A stretch of DNA of 64,000 nt from Paracoccus chinensis (lineage in GTDB: Bacteria; Pseudomonadota; Alphaproteobacteria; Rhodobacterales; Rhodobacteraceae), in contig NZ_FNGE01000002.1 in NCBI RefSeq assembly GCF_900102885.1, forward strand, positions 310,001 to 374,000, given 5' to 3'. The notes beneath the pieces are model-generated. The model was not told the origin of the DNA, did not search any database, and saw nothing but the letters and a program-made list of their open reading frames with translations. The position numbers and the translations under genes are program-made. Below are positions 17,741-26,727 of the stretch, in pieces; position 1 is the first letter of the stretch; each line of letters begins with the position of its first letter.

Positions 17741-18742
17741 TCAGGCCACCCGTGCGACGACGAAATCCGCAAGTTCCGTCAGCAGCGCCCGGATCTCGCC
17801 CTCGGGCAGGGCCTCCAGCGCCGACCGCCCGCGCGCGGCCCAGGCCAGGGCGTCCGCGCGCGCCGCGTCGATGGCGCCGTGGTGGCCGAGGATCGCCATT
17901 GCACGCTCGAGGTCGCCCTCCTGCTGGTCGCCCTTCTCGATGGTGCGCTGCCAGAAGGCGCGTTCCTCGGCATCCGCCTTCGCCACCGCCTTGATGACCG
18001 GCAGGGTCAGCTTGCGCTCGCGGAAGTCGTCGCCGGTGTTCTTGCCGATGGTTTCGGTCGTGCCGCTGTAGTCGAGGATGTCGTCCACGATCTGGAAGGC
18101 GATCCCCAGAGCGTCGCCATAGTCGTAAAGCGCCTGCACCTGCGCATCCGTGCCGCCCGCAATCACGCCGCCGACCTCGGTCGCGGCGGAAAAAAGCGCG
18201 GCGGTCTTGCCGCGCACGACCTGCAGGTAGATCTCCTCGGTCGTCCTCAGGTCCTGGGCTGCGGTCAGTTGCAGCACCTCGCCTTCGGCGATCACGGCCG
18301 AGGCGTTCGACAGGATCGACATGACCCGCATGTTGCCGGTCTCGGTCATCAGCTGGAAGCTGCGGGCGAAAAGATAGTCCCCCACCAGCACGCTGGACTT
18401 GTTGTCCCACAGAAGGTTCGCGGTCGGGCGGCCCCGGCGCTGGCGGCTTTCGTCCACCACGTCGTCATGCAGCAGCGTCGCGGTGTGGATGAACTCGACC
18501 GTCGCGGCCAGCAGCTGGTGATGCGTGCCCTCGTATCCCAGCAGCCGGGCCGCGGCGATGGTCAGCAGGGGCCGCAGCCGCTTGCCGCCCGCGCCGACCA
18601 GATGGGCCGTGACCTCGGGAATGCGGGGGGCGTGGCGGCTTTCCATGCGGGTGCGGATCAGGGCGTCCACCGCGCCCATGTCGTGGGCCAGCAGCGCGGC
18701 CAGTCGGTCCAGCGGTTTCGCCACGGTTTCGTTCACACCCAT
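17741..18742 (-). CDS. Long-chain polyprenyl diphosphate synthase (ubiquinone side chain)
   Basis: This 333-residue trans-prenyltransferase condenses isopentenyl units to make the octa- or decaprenyl tail of ubiquinone. The first Asp-rich motif is HDDVVDESRQRRGRPT and the second is VDDILDYSG. GGKRLRP near the N terminus is also typical. I chose the ATG at 18742 (MGVNETVAKPL), preceded by AAAAGGGG, over an in-frame start 11 codons earlier. Chain length cannot be read from sequence alone. In Paracoccus relatives, Q-10 and hence a decaprenyl product would be expected. Confidence 0.9.
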   Translation of the reverse strand: MGVNETVAKPLDRLAALLAHDMGAVDALIRTRMESRHAPRIPEVTAHLVGAGGKRLRPLLTIAAARLLGYEGTHHQLLAATVEFIHTATLLHDDVVDESRQRRGRPTANLLWDNKSSVLVGDYLFARSFQLMTETGNMRVMSILSNASAVIAEGEVLQLTAAQDLRTTEEIYLQVVRGKTAALFSAATEVGGVIAGGTDAQVQALYDYGDALGIAFQIVDDILDYSGTTETIGKNTGDDFRERKLTLPVIKAVAKADAEERAFWQRTIEKGDQQEGDLERAMAILGHHGAIDAARADALAWAARGRSALEALPEGEIRALLTELADFVVARVA

Positions 18743-18816
18743 GAGAGCACCCCTTTTCGCCGTGGCCCTTGCCATGTCGTGGACAGTTTCGCAACCGCGC
18801 CCTAGCGTGGCGCGCC

Positions 18817-19023
18817 ATGAAGGAAGTCCTGCGCACCACCGATCCGCTGACCATGACCCGTGCCGAAGACGTGCTGAGAGGCGAAGGCATCATGGCCTTC
18901 CAGTTCGACCAGCACATGAGCGTGCTGGAAGGGTCCATCGGCATCCTGCCGCGCCGCCTGATGGTGGCAGACCGCGATCATTTCATGGCGGCGGCGATCC
19001 TGCGCGACCACGGGATCGGATGA
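18817..19023 (+). CDS. DUF2007 small protein
   Basis: This 68-residue protein matches the DUF2007 pattern: MKEVLRTTDPLTM at the N terminus, then FDQHMSVLEGSIGILPRRLMV and a C-terminal helix. The family is annotated as a putative signal-transducing protein with PII-like structural resemblance, and its function is unknown. It is divergent from the prenyl synthase gene, and its stop overlaps the next gene start (ATGA), which links it to the methyltransferase. Confidence 0.85.
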   Translation: MKEVLRTTDPLTMTRAEDVLRGEGIMAFQFDQHMSVLEGSIGILPRRLMVADRDHFMAAAILRDHGIG

Positions 19024-19763
19024 CGCGCGACGACGCCTTCCTGGACGGGCGGCTGGTCCTGCGCCAGCCCGCGCGCGGCTATCGCGCAGGCGCCGACGCC
19101 GTGATGCTGGCCGCCGCCTGCCCCGCACGGGCGGGCGAACGCGTGCTGGAGCTTGGCTGCGGGGCAGGGGTCGCGCTCTTCTGCCTCGGGGCGCGGGTGC
19201 CGGGGCTTGACCTGACGGGGCTGGAACGCCAGCCCGGCATGGCCGACCTTGCGCGGCAGAATGCCGCCGCGACCGGCATCGCGGCCCGGATCGTCGCGGG
19301 CGACCTCTCCGCGATGCCCACGGCACTGCGGGCTGAAACCTTCGACCATGTCATCGCCAACCCGCCCTTCTTCGGTCCCGGCACCCGCGCGCCCGACGAC
19401 AGCCGCGCCGAGGCCCGGCACGAGGAAACGCCGCTGGAAACCTGGATCGACGCCGGGTTGCGGCGTCTTCGTCCGGGCGGATGGCTGGTGCTGATCCACC
19501 GGGCCGAGGCACTGGACCGCATCCTGTCGGCGCTGCCGGGCCGGGCGGGGGCCACGGCGATCCTGCCCCTCGCCGCGCGGCGCGGCCGTGACGCGGGCCG
19601 GGTGATCGTCGCCGCCCGCAAGGGCGCGCGCGGCCCCCTGCGGCTTCTCGCGCCCTTCGTGCTGCACGAAGGTGCGGCGCATGAAGGCGACGGCGAGGAC
19701 CTGACGCCCGCCGCGCAGGCAGTCCTGCGACATGGGGCCGCCCTTAACATCATACATCCGTGA
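19020..19763 (+). CDS. TrmN6-like tRNA/DNA N6-adenine methyltransferase
   Basis: This 247-residue class I SAM-dependent methyltransferase has SAM motif I (RVLELGCGAGVALFCL) and the catalytic NPPF (VIANPPFFGPG) typical of N6-adenine enzymes. It resembles tRNA1(Val) A37 methyltransferase TrmN6 (YfiC), and tRNA is the likely but unproven substrate. It starts inside the DUF2007 stop (ATGA), implying translational coupling. Confidence 0.85.
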   Translation: MTRDDAFLDGRLVLRQPARGYRAGADAVMLAAACPARAGERVLELGCGAGVALFCLGARVPGLDLTGLERQPGMADLARQNAAATGIAARIVAGDLSAMPTALRAETFDHVIANPPFFGPGTRAPDDSRAEARHEETPLETWIDAGLRRLRPGGWLVLIHRAEALDRILSALPGRAGATAILPLAARRGRDAGRVIVAARKGARGPLRLLAPFVLHEGAAHEGDGEDLTPAAQAVLRHGAALNIIHP

Positions 19764-19830
19764 CTGGCGTGACAGTGCGGGCGAATCATGCTGGACTGCC
19801 CTTCTCGACACCAGAGAAGGAGTATTCGGA

Positions 19831-19995
19831 ATGTCGGTTCAGTCGCACGTCGCGGAACTGCGCAGGAAGCACCAGGATCTCTCGGAACAAGTCGAACGCG
19901 CACAGCGCGCTCCGGGTACGGACGACCTCAGCATCGCGGCGATGAAGAAGGAAAAGCTGCGGCTGAAAGAGGAGATCGAGCGCCTTAGCCATTGA
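19831..19995 (+). CDS. DUF465 (YdcH-like) small helical protein
   Basis: This 54-residue, mostly helical protein contains VAELRRKHQDLSEQVERAQR, a short loop and MKKEKLRLKEEIERL, the two-helix hairpin of the DUF465/YdcH family. The function is unknown. The start ATG follows AGAAGGAG by 9 nt. It stands alone between the methyltransferase and the pst operon. Confidence 0.88.
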   Translation: MSVQSHVAELRRKHQDLSEQVERAQRAPGTDDLSIAAMKKEKLRLKEEIERLSH

Positions 19996-20122
19996 GGAAC
20001 CGCGCCCGCCACAGGCGGTGGCGGCGGACCGCAACAGCCAGGGGATCGGCCAGTCCGGTCCCCTTTTCATTCGACGCGCCGGGCAGGGGCTTTCCACGGG
20101 CAGTCACCTGCCTGCATCATTT

Positions 20123-20144
20123 CTGTCATGAAGATGACATGAAG
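20123..20144 (+). promoter_or_regulatory. Pho box upstream of pstS
   Basis: Two adjacent 11-bp units, CTGTCATGAAG (20123-20133) and ATGACATGAAG (20134-20144), fit the PhoB-binding direct-repeat pattern (CTGTCAT plus 4 nt, twice). The pair ends 51 bp before the pstS start. The first unit is a perfect consensus heptamer and the second differs at two positions. Confidence 0.85.
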
Positions 20145-20195
20145 CCGATCTAACCGGGCGCAGGCCTTCAGGGCCCACACCGCAGGAGCTGCCAA

Positions 20196-21227
20196 ATGAA
20201 CACCATGAAATTCTCCGCCTCGGTCCTCGCCATGCTGGCCGTCTCGGCCACGGCGGCCGCCGCGCGCGACCAGATCCAGGTCGCGGGGTCGTCCACCGTC
20301 CTGCCCTATGCCACCATCGTCGCCGAAGCCTTCGCCGAGAACATGGATTTCACCGCCCCGGTGGTCGAGGGTGGCGGCACGGGCGCGGGTCTCAAGCAGT
20401 TCTGCGCGGGCCTGGGCGAGAACACCATCGACGTGGCCAACGCCTCGCGCCCCATCAAGGAGGCCGAGCTGGCCGAATGCCGCGCCAATGGCGTGAACAA
20501 CATCATGGAAGTGCAGTTCGGCTATGACGGCATCGTCTTCGCCTCGTCGATCAACGGCCCGGACTTCGCCCTGACCCCGCAGGACGTCTACAAGGCGCTG
20601 GCGGCCGAGGTCGTCGTGGACGGCAAGCTGGTCGCGAACCCCGCCGCCACCTGGGCCGACGTGAACCCCGCGCTGCCCGCGCAGGAGATCACCGCCTATG
20701 TCCCCGGCACCAAGCACGGCACCCGCGAGGTCTTCGAGGAGAAGGTCATGGCCGCCGGCTGCGAGACCTCGGGCGCGCTCGAGGCGATGACCGTGCTGTC
20801 GGACGCCGACAAGGCCGAGGAGGCCTGCGTCAAGCTGCGCACCGACGGGCGTTCGGTGGACATCGACGGCGACTATACCGAGACGCTGGCCCGCATCGAC
20901 AGCAACCCCAACGGGCTGGGCGTCTTCGGCCTGTCCTTCTATGAAAACAACACCGACAAGCTGAAGGTCGCCACCATCGACGGCGTGGCGCCCTCGGTCG
21001 AGACGGTCGCCTCGGGAGAATACCCCGTGTCGCGCCCGCTGTTCTTCTACGTCAAGAAGGACCACTTCGGCGAGATCCCCGGCCTGAAGGAGTTTGCCGA
21101 GTTCTTCGTGGCCGACGCCATCGCCGGCCCCGGCGGCCCGCTGTCCGAATACGGCCTGGTGCCCGACCCGGAACTGGCCAGGGTCCAGCAGGCGGTTGCG
21201 GCCGAAACGGTTGTCGCGGCCAACTGA
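20196..21227 (+). CDS. pstS: Phosphate ABC transporter, periplasmic binding protein PstS
   Basis: This 343-residue high-affinity phosphate-binding protein has a Sec signal (MKFSASVLAMLAVSATAAAA) and phosphate-contacting loops: VAGSSTVLPY near the N terminus, GGGTGAGLKQF, and VANASRPIKEAE. The start ATG follows CAGGAG by 7 nt, and a second ATG lies 3 codons in. It heads the pst operon behind a Pho box, so induction by phosphate starvation through PhoB is expected. Confidence 0.95.
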   Translation: MNTMKFSASVLAMLAVSATAAAARDQIQVAGSSTVLPYATIVAEAFAENMDFTAPVVEGGGTGAGLKQFCAGLGENTIDVANASRPIKEAELAECRANGVNNIMEVQFGYDGIVFASSINGPDFALTPQDVYKALAAEVVVDGKLVANPAATWADVNPALPAQEITAYVPGTKHGTREVFEEKVMAAGCETSGALEAMTVLSDADKAEEACVKLRTDGRSVDIDGDYTETLARIDSNPNGLGVFGLSFYENNTDKLKVATIDGVAPSVETVASGEYPVSRPLFFYVKKDHFGEIPGLKEFAEFFVADAIAGPGGPLSEYGLVPDPELARVQQAVAAETVVAAN

Positions 21228-21249
21228 GCCCGTTACCTGACGCCGGCAG

Positions 21250-21271
21250 GCGGGCCGCTGGTGGCCCGCTT
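21250..21271 (+). other. Hairpin in the pstS-pstC gap
   Basis: GCGGGCC (21250-21256) and GGCCCGC (21263-21269) form a 7-bp stem with a GCTGGT loop and no long T tract. Hairpins after binding-protein genes often stabilise the upstream transcript or partly terminate, which would make PstS more abundant than the permease. Confidence 0.5.
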
Positions 21272-21330
21272 GCTTGCGGTGCGGCCGGTGTCGTGATGAC
21301 TTCCGCCGCGTCCCCCTTGTGCGAGGTCTG

Positions 21331-22512
21331 ATGTCGCCCTTCTGGATCACGATCGCCATCCTGGCCCTGGCCGCGCTGGGCTATCTGCTGGGCCGCAGCC
21401 GCTCGGTCCGGCTTGCGGGCGGCGACACCCGGGCGCTGCATTCGCGCCCGACCTATCACGGCTGGCATGTCGCGCTGTTCACCGCGCTTCCGGCGCTGGT
21501 GCTGCTGGCGCTGGCGCGGTTGCTCCAGGCGCCGGGCTGGCTGGCCCCGGCCGCGCTGGCGCTGGGCGTGGCCGGGCTGGCCGTTGCCCTGTCGCGCACC
21601 GCACCCCAGTTCCGCGCCCGCAACGTGGTCGAGCAGGTCGTGCGCGGCATCCTGATCGTCTGCTCGCTGATCGCCATCGCGACAACCGTGGCCATCGTGC
21701 TGTCGCTGGTCTTCGAATCGCTACGCTTCTTCCGGATGTACCCCTGGCAGGACTTCTTCTTCGGGACCGAATGGACGCCCAGCTTCGGCGGCGGCTCGGA
21801 ACTGGGCATGCTGCCGCTGTTGTGGGGTACGCTGTACATCTCGCTGATCGCGCTGCTGGTGGCGGTGCCGGTGGGGCTTTATGCCGCGATCTACATGTCC
21901 GAATACGCGACGCCCCGCGTCCGCTCGGTCGTGAAGCCCGCCATCGAGGTGCTGGCCGGCATTCCCACCATCGTCTACGGGTTGTTCGCGCTGGTGACGG
22001 TCGGCCCCTTGCTGCGGGACTGGATCGCCCAGCCGCTGGGTCTGGGGTCCAGCGGCTCGTCGGTGATGACGGCGGGTCTGGTCATGGGGATGATGCTGAT
22101 CCCCTTCGTCAGTTCGCTGTCGGACGACATCATCAACGCCGTGCCGCAGTCGCTGCGCGACGGCAGCCTCGCCATGGGCTCGACCCATTCCGAAACGATC
22201 CGCCAGGTGGTGCTGCCCGCCGCCCTTCCGGGCATCGTCGGCGCGGTCCTGCTGGCCGCCTCGCGCGCCATCGGCGAGACGATGATCGTGGTCCTGGGCG
22301 CGGGCGCCATGGCCCGGATCAGCCCCAACCCCTTCGAGGCGATGACCACCATCACCGTCAAGATCGTGGGCCAGCTGACCGGCGACAACGACTTCGCCAG
22401 TCCCGAGACGCTGGTGGCCTTTGCCCTGGGCCTCACGCTTTTCGTCATGACGCTGGGGCTGAACGTCTTGGCCCTCTACATCGTGCGCAAGTACCGGGAA
22501 CAGTACGAATGA
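21331..22512 (+). CDS. pstC: Phosphate ABC transporter permease PstC
   Basis: This 393-residue inner-membrane permease has extra N-terminal helices (FWITIAILALAALGYLLG and others), then the permease domain. The EAA-loop-like region reads LRDGSLAMGSTHSETIRQVVLPAALPGI, and AIEVLAGIPTIVYGLFAL is typical of PstC. The ATG at 21331 follows GAGGT. The 3' end overlaps pstA by 4 bp (ATGA). Confidence 0.94.
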   Translation: MSPFWITIAILALAALGYLLGRSRSVRLAGGDTRALHSRPTYHGWHVALFTALPALVLLALARLLQAPGWLAPAALALGVAGLAVALSRTAPQFRARNVVEQVVRGILIVCSLIAIATTVAIVLSLVFESLRFFRMYPWQDFFFGTEWTPSFGGGSELGMLPLLWGTLYISLIALLVAVPVGLYAAIYMSEYATPRVRSVVKPAIEVLAGIPTIVYGLFALVTVGPLLRDWIAQPLGLGSSGSSVMTAGLVMGMMLIPFVSSLSDDIINAVPQSLRDGSLAMGSTHSETIRQVVLPAALPGIVGAVLLAASRAIGETMIVVLGAGAMARISPNPFEAMTTITVKIVGQLTGDNDFASPETLVAFALGLTLFVMTLGLNVLALYIVRKYREQYE

Positions 22513-23876
22513 CCGACGTCACCTCGCAGCCGCCCCGGCCCGTCGATCCCCCTGCCGCGCCCGCGCGGAGGTCGCTCTTGATCGAGGACCCCCGCACCAG
22601 GCGCCGCAACGCGGCCGAGCGGCGCTTCCGCGCCTATGGCGTGGTCGCCATCGCGCTGGCCATGGGCGCGCTGGTCTTCCTGCTGTTCACGATCTTCCGC
22701 GACGGCACCAGCGCCTTCTTCCAGACCTATGCCCGCATCCCCATCGCCATCGAGGCGCAGGTGGTGGACCCGGCCGGCAACCGCGATCCGGCCGAGATGC
22801 AGAAGGTCCTGACGATGGGCTACGGCAAGCTGCTGGACAATTCGCTGGCCGCCTATGTCGAGGCGAACGGCATCGAGATCGAGGGGCTGGACGACCGCGA
22901 CCTGTCCTCCTTCTTCTCGGCCCAGGCGCGCGCCGACCTGCGCAACGCCGTGCTGGCGAACCCCGAACTGGTCGGCACCGTGATCGAGGCGCCGGTGATG
23001 ACCTCGTCCCGCATCGACGGGATGTTCAAGGGCCGCGTCAGCCGCGAATCCGCCGCCATCGACGCCAAGACCTCGGTCGCGCAATACGACCTCGCCATGG
23101 CGATGCAGGAACGGGGCGACCTGCAGACGCGGTTCAACTGGGACTTCGTGACCTCGACCGACAGCTCGGACAACCGGCCCGAGGCGGCGGGCCTGGGCGT
23201 GGCGATCCTGGGGTCCTTCTACATGATGCTGATCGTGCTGGTGCTGTCGCTGCCGATCGGCGTCGCGGCCTCGATCTACCTTGAGGAATTCGCGCCGAAG
23301 AACAGGCTGACCGACCTGATCGAGGTGAACATATCGAACCTCGCGGCCGTGCCCTCGATCGTCTTCGGCATCCTGGGGCTGGCGGTCTTCATCAACTTCG
23401 CGGGTCTGCCGCGGTCCGCGCCCATCGTGGGCGGGCTGGTGCTGACGCTGATGACGCTGCCCACGATCATCATCTCGACCCGCGCCGCGCTGAAGGCGGT
23501 GCCGCCCTCGATCCGCGACGCGGCGCTGGGGGTGGGGGCCTCGCGGATGCAGACGATGTTCCACCATGTCCTGCCGCTGGCCATGCCCGGCATCCTGACG
23601 GGCACGATCATCGGACTGGCGCAGGCGCTGGGGGAAACCGCGCCGCTTCTGCTGATCGGCATGGTGGCCTTCGTCACGACCTATCCGTCCGCCCCGCCCG
23701 AGGGCTTTCTCGACCCCGCCTCGGCCCTGCCGGTGCAGGTCTTCAACTGGACCCAGCGCGCGGACCCCGCGTTCTTCGAACGTGCCTCGGGCGCCATCAT
23801 CGTGCTGCTGGTCTTCCTTCTGGCGATGAACCTTCTGGCCATCACCCTGCGCCGCAAGTTCGAGCGGCGGTGGTAA
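22509..23876 (+). CDS. pstA: Phosphate ABC transporter permease PstA
   Basis: This 455-residue second permease has a first helix ([19 protein letters not shown]), then about 150 residues of periplasmic insert (the DUF3333-type N-terminal region found in many proteobacterial PstA), and the permease domain ([47 protein letters not shown]). It is longer than E. coli PstA (296 residues) because of that insert. It is translationally coupled to pstC. Confidence 0.94.
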   Translation: MTDVTSQPPRPVDPPAAPARRSLLIEDPRTRRRNAAERRFRAYGVVAIALAMGALVFLLFTIFRDGTSAFFQTYARIPIAIEAQVVDPAGNRDPAEMQKVLTMGYGKLLDNSLAAYVEANGIEIEGLDDRDLSSFFSAQARADLRNAVLANPELVGTVIEAPVMTSSRIDGMFKGRVSRESAAIDAKTSVAQYDLAMAMQERGDLQTRFNWDFVTSTDSSDNRPEAAGLGVAILGSFYMMLIVLVLSLPIGVAASIYLEEFAPKNRLTDLIEVNISNLAAVPSIVFGILGLAVFINFAGLPRSAPIVGGLVLTLMTLPTIIISTRAALKAVPPSIRDAALGVGASRMQTMFHHVLPLAMPGILTGTIIGLAQALGETAPLLLIGMVAFVTTYPSAPPEGFLDPASALPVQVFNWTQRADPAFFERASGAIIVLLVFLLAMNLLAITLRRKFERRW

Positions 23877-23898
23877 ATCCGGGGAAAGGGACCACATC

Positions 23899-24702
23899 AT
23901 GGACGACGTGAGAATGGTGGAGCGAGTGGTGGACACAGACGCCCGGGATATCAAGTTCCAGTGCAAGGACGTGCAGGTCTTCTATGGCGAGAAACACGCC
24001 ATCAAGGACGTCAGCGTCGACCTGCTGGACAAGACGGTGACGGCCTTCATCGGCCCCTCGGGTTGCGGCAAGTCCACCTTCCTGCGCTGCCTCAACCGCA
24101 TGAACGACACCATCGGCATCGCCCGCGTCCAGGGCCGGATGCTGCTGGACGGCGAGGACATCTATGACCGCCGCGTGGACCCGGTGCAGCTGCGCGCCCG
24201 CGTCGGCATGGTGTTCCAGAAGCCGAACCCCTTTCCCAAGTCGATCTACGACAACGTGGCCTACGGCCCGCGCATCCACGGGCTGGCCCGCAACCGCGCC
24301 GAACTGGACGAGATCGTCGAAAAGGCCCTGCGCGGCGCGGCCCTGTGGAACGAGGTCAAGGACCGCCTGGGCGAGACCGGCACGGGCCTGTCGGGTGGCC
24401 AGCAGCAGCGCCTGTGCATCGCCCGCGCCGTCGCCACCGCGCCCGAGGTCCTGCTGATGGACGAGCCCTGCTCGGCGCTTGACCCCATCGCCACCGCGCA
24501 GGTCGAGGAACTGATCGACGAGCTGCGCGCGACCTTCTCGGTCGTGATCGTGACGCACTCGATGCAGCAGGCCGCCCGCGTGAGCCAGAAGACGGCCTTC
24601 TTCCACCTGGGCAACCTCGTCGAATACGGCGACACCGACGACATCTTCACCCGCCCGCGCGACCCGCGGACGGAAAGCTACATCAGCGGCCGGATCGGCT
24701 GA
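23899..24702 (+). CDS. pstB: Phosphate ABC transporter ATP-binding protein PstB
   Basis: This 267-residue ATPase of the Pst importer has Walker [21 protein letters not shown]-loop [11 protein letters not shown], signature [15 protein letters not shown], Walker [13 protein letters not shown] and switch His in IVTHSM. The start follows GGGAAAGGG by about 8 nt. It lies 22 bp after pstA in the same operon. Confidence 0.96.
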   Translation: MDDVRMVERVVDTDARDIKFQCKDVQVFYGEKHAIKDVSVDLLDKTVTAFIGPSGCGKSTFLRCLNRMNDTIGIARVQGRMLLDGEDIYDRRVDPVQLRARVGMVFQKPNPFPKSIYDNVAYGPRIHGLARNRAELDEIVEKALRGAALWNEVKDRLGETGTGLSGGQQQRLCIARAVATAPEVLLMDEPCSALDPIATAQVEELIDELRATFSVVIVTHSMQQAARVSQKTAFFHLGNLVEYGDTDDIFTRPRDPRTESYISGRIG

Positions 24703-24713
24703 GGGGGTTTTCG

Positions 24714-25436
24714 ATGATGAACCGCGACAAGCACATCCTGTCGGCCTTCGACCGCGACCTTGAAAGCATCCAGGCCGAGGTCATCCGCATGGGCGGCATG
24801 GTCGAGGCCGCGATCGAGGAAGCCGCGCGCGCGCTGGAAACCCGCGACGAGGAACTGGCCGAGGAGGTCCGCCGCCGCGACCGCGCCATCGACCAGCTCG
24901 AGGTGCAGGTCAACGAATCCGCCGCCCGCCTGATCGCCCTGCGCGCGCCCACCGCGACCGACCTGCGGCTGGTGCTGTCGGTGATCAAGATCGCCGCGGC
25001 GCTGGAACGCGTGGGCGACTATGCCAAGAACATCGCCAAGCGCACCAACCAGCTGTCGCAGATGCCGGTGATCCCCGGCACCGGCCTTGCGCTGCGCCGC
25101 ATGGCCGCGACGGTCGAGGGGATGCTGCGCGACGCGCTGGACAGCTATGTCCAGCGGGACGCGGCGCTGGCCGCCGACGTGCGGGCGCGCGACCTGGAGG
25201 TGGATCAGATGTACAACGCGCTGTTCCGCGAGTTCCTGACCCACATGATGGAGGACCCGCGCAACATCACCGCCTGCATGCACCTGCATTTCATCGCCAA
25301 GAACATCGAGCGGATGGGCGACCACGCCACCTCGATCGCCGAGCAGGTGCTGTATGTCGTCACGGGCGAACTGCCCGACGATCCCCGGCCCAAGGGCAAC
25401 AGCGTCCTGTCCGTCGATCCCGCCCCGGGCGGCTGA
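24714..25436 (+). CDS. phoU: Phosphate-specific transport system accessory protein PhoU
   Basis: This 240-residue, all-helical negative regulator relays the transporter state to the PhoR/PhoB pathway. Two PhoU repeats each carry the metal-binding E/DxxxD signature (ALERVGDYAKNIAKR and NIERMGDHATSIAEQ). It sits 11 bp after pstB, and GAGGGGG precedes the ATG. Confidence 0.96.
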   Translation: MMNRDKHILSAFDRDLESIQAEVIRMGGMVEAAIEEAARALETRDEELAEEVRRRDRAIDQLEVQVNESAARLIALRAPTATDLRLVLSVIKIAAALERVGDYAKNIAKRTNQLSQMPVIPGTGLALRRMAATVEGMLRDALDSYVQRDAALAADVRARDLEVDQMYNALFREFLTHMMEDPRNITACMHLHFIAKNIERMGDHATSIAEQVLYVVTGELPDDPRPKGNSVLSVDPAPGG

Positions 25437-25460
25437 CGCGCCCCGCGAAAGGAGCAAGCC

Positions 25461-26150
25461 ATGTCCGTCCAGCAACCCTGCGTCCTCCTGGTCGAGGACG
25501 AGGGCGCCCAGCGCGAGGTCCTGACCTACAACCTCGAGTCCGAGGGCTTCCGCGTGGTGGGCGCCGAGACCGGCGACGAGGCCATGCTGCTGGTCGCCGA
25601 AGAGGCGCCCGACCTGATGGTGCTGGACTGGATGCTGCCCAACGTCTCGGGGATCGAGATCTGCCGCCGTGTCAAGGCCGACCCCGGAATGCGCCACATC
25701 CCGATCATCATGCTGTCGGCCCGCTCGGACGAAACCGACCGCGTCCGCGGCTTGGAAACCGGCGCCGACGACTACGTGGTCAAGCCCTATTCCGTGGTCG
25801 AGCTGATGGCCCGCGTCCGCACCCAGCTGCGCCGCACCCGCCCGACCACGATGGGCGAGCGCCTCAGCTTCGAAGACATCCTGCTCGATTCAGGCGAGCA
25901 CCGCGTCTTCCGCGCGGGCCAACCCCTGCACCTCGGCCCGACCGAGTTCCGCCTGCTCTCGACCTTGATGGAACGCCCCGGCCGCGTCTGGACCCGCGAG
26001 CAACTGCTGGACCGCGTCTGGGGCCGCGACATCTACGTGGACAGCCGCACCATCGACGTTCACGTCGGCCGGCTGCGGAAGGCGCTGATGGCGAACGGAG
26101 GGACGAACCCCGTGCGGACGGTGCGTGGGACGGGGTATGCGCTGGGGTGA
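25461..26150 (+). CDS. phoB: Phosphate regulon response regulator PhoB
   Basis: This 229-residue OmpR-family regulator has a receiver domain with Asp56 (VLDWMLPN) and Lys in VVKPYSV, and a C-terminal winged helix (HLGPTEFRLL, GRVWTREQLLDRVWG, YVDSRTIDVHVGRLRKAL). It is the expected binder of the Pho box at 20123. An AAAGGAG ribosome site precedes the ATG. The cognate kinase gene phoR is absent from this cluster. No promoter or terminator is obvious after it. Confidence 0.95.
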   Translation: MSVQQPCVLLVEDEGAQREVLTYNLESEGFRVVGAETGDEAMLLVAEEAPDLMVLDWMLPNVSGIEICRRVKADPGMRHIPIIMLSARSDETDRVRGLETGADDYVVKPYSVVELMARVRTQLRRTRPTTMGERLSFEDILLDSGEHRVFRAGQPLHLGPTEFRLLSTLMERPGRVWTREQLLDRVWGRDIYVDSRTIDVHVGRLRKALMANGGTNPVRTVRGTGYALG

Positions 26151-26376
26151 GGGGCTGCGGCTTCAGGACCGGGTAGACCTCATGGGTTGGCCGACCGAGG
26201 GCAGTTTTGCGGGGACCAAGCCGCCGTTCGCTGTGCATGTACAACGCCTGACACAACAGCGGTATTCACGCAAAAGGGGCCGACAGCTTTCCAAGCGGAT
26301 CGGAGCGACCGGTTACGACGCTCCTCCGCCTGTCGCTGGTTCGCAGCAGGATTTTAGCGGTTCTGCCTTTGACACA

Positions 26377-26727
26377 TCACGTCAAGTGCAGGAACACCTG
26401 CAGCTTGCCGGTCTCGGACAATTGGGCCGAGGCCGATGCGCCATGATCCATCAACCGCGACAGAACGCCGGCCTGGGCTGGCGGCAGATAGCCCACTCTC
26501 TGGCCTTCTTCGGTTTCGACCGCGATGGCGGCGGGATCGAAGGCACGGCTGGGATCGCGCCGGAGGACCAGACGCTGCCCGACCTTGGGACGGTGTTCGA
26601 ACCGGTCCGCGTTCGCCAGATGCGTCCTCAGCACCTCCAGTCCCGCGGGCATGGCGGGGCGAGCCAATGCCCCAACCGGAGCAACGGTCGCCAGCGCCAA
26701 TCCGCCCAACAAGGCACGCCGTTCCAT
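26377..26727 (-). CDS. Exported HIRAN-domain protein
   Basis: This 116-residue protein has a twin-arginine-like signal (MERRALLGGLALATVAPVGALA) followed by a HIRAN domain: GQRLVLRRDPSRAFDPAAIAV, then GQRVGYLPPAQAGVLSRLMDHG. In its best-known context, HIRAN binds DNA 3' ends within remodellers such as HLTF. In small bacterial proteins its role is unknown, and DNA binding would be surprising outside the cytoplasm. The ATG overlaps the Mn catalase stop by 1 nt (TGATG), with GGAG 7 nt upstream. A GTG one codon earlier is also possible. Confidence 0.82.
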   Translation of the reverse strand: MERRALLGGLALATVAPVGALARPAMPAGLEVLRTHLANADRFEHRPKVGQRLVLRRDPSRAFDPAAIAVETEEGQRVGYLPPAQAGVLSRLMDHGASASAQLSETGKLQVFLHLT

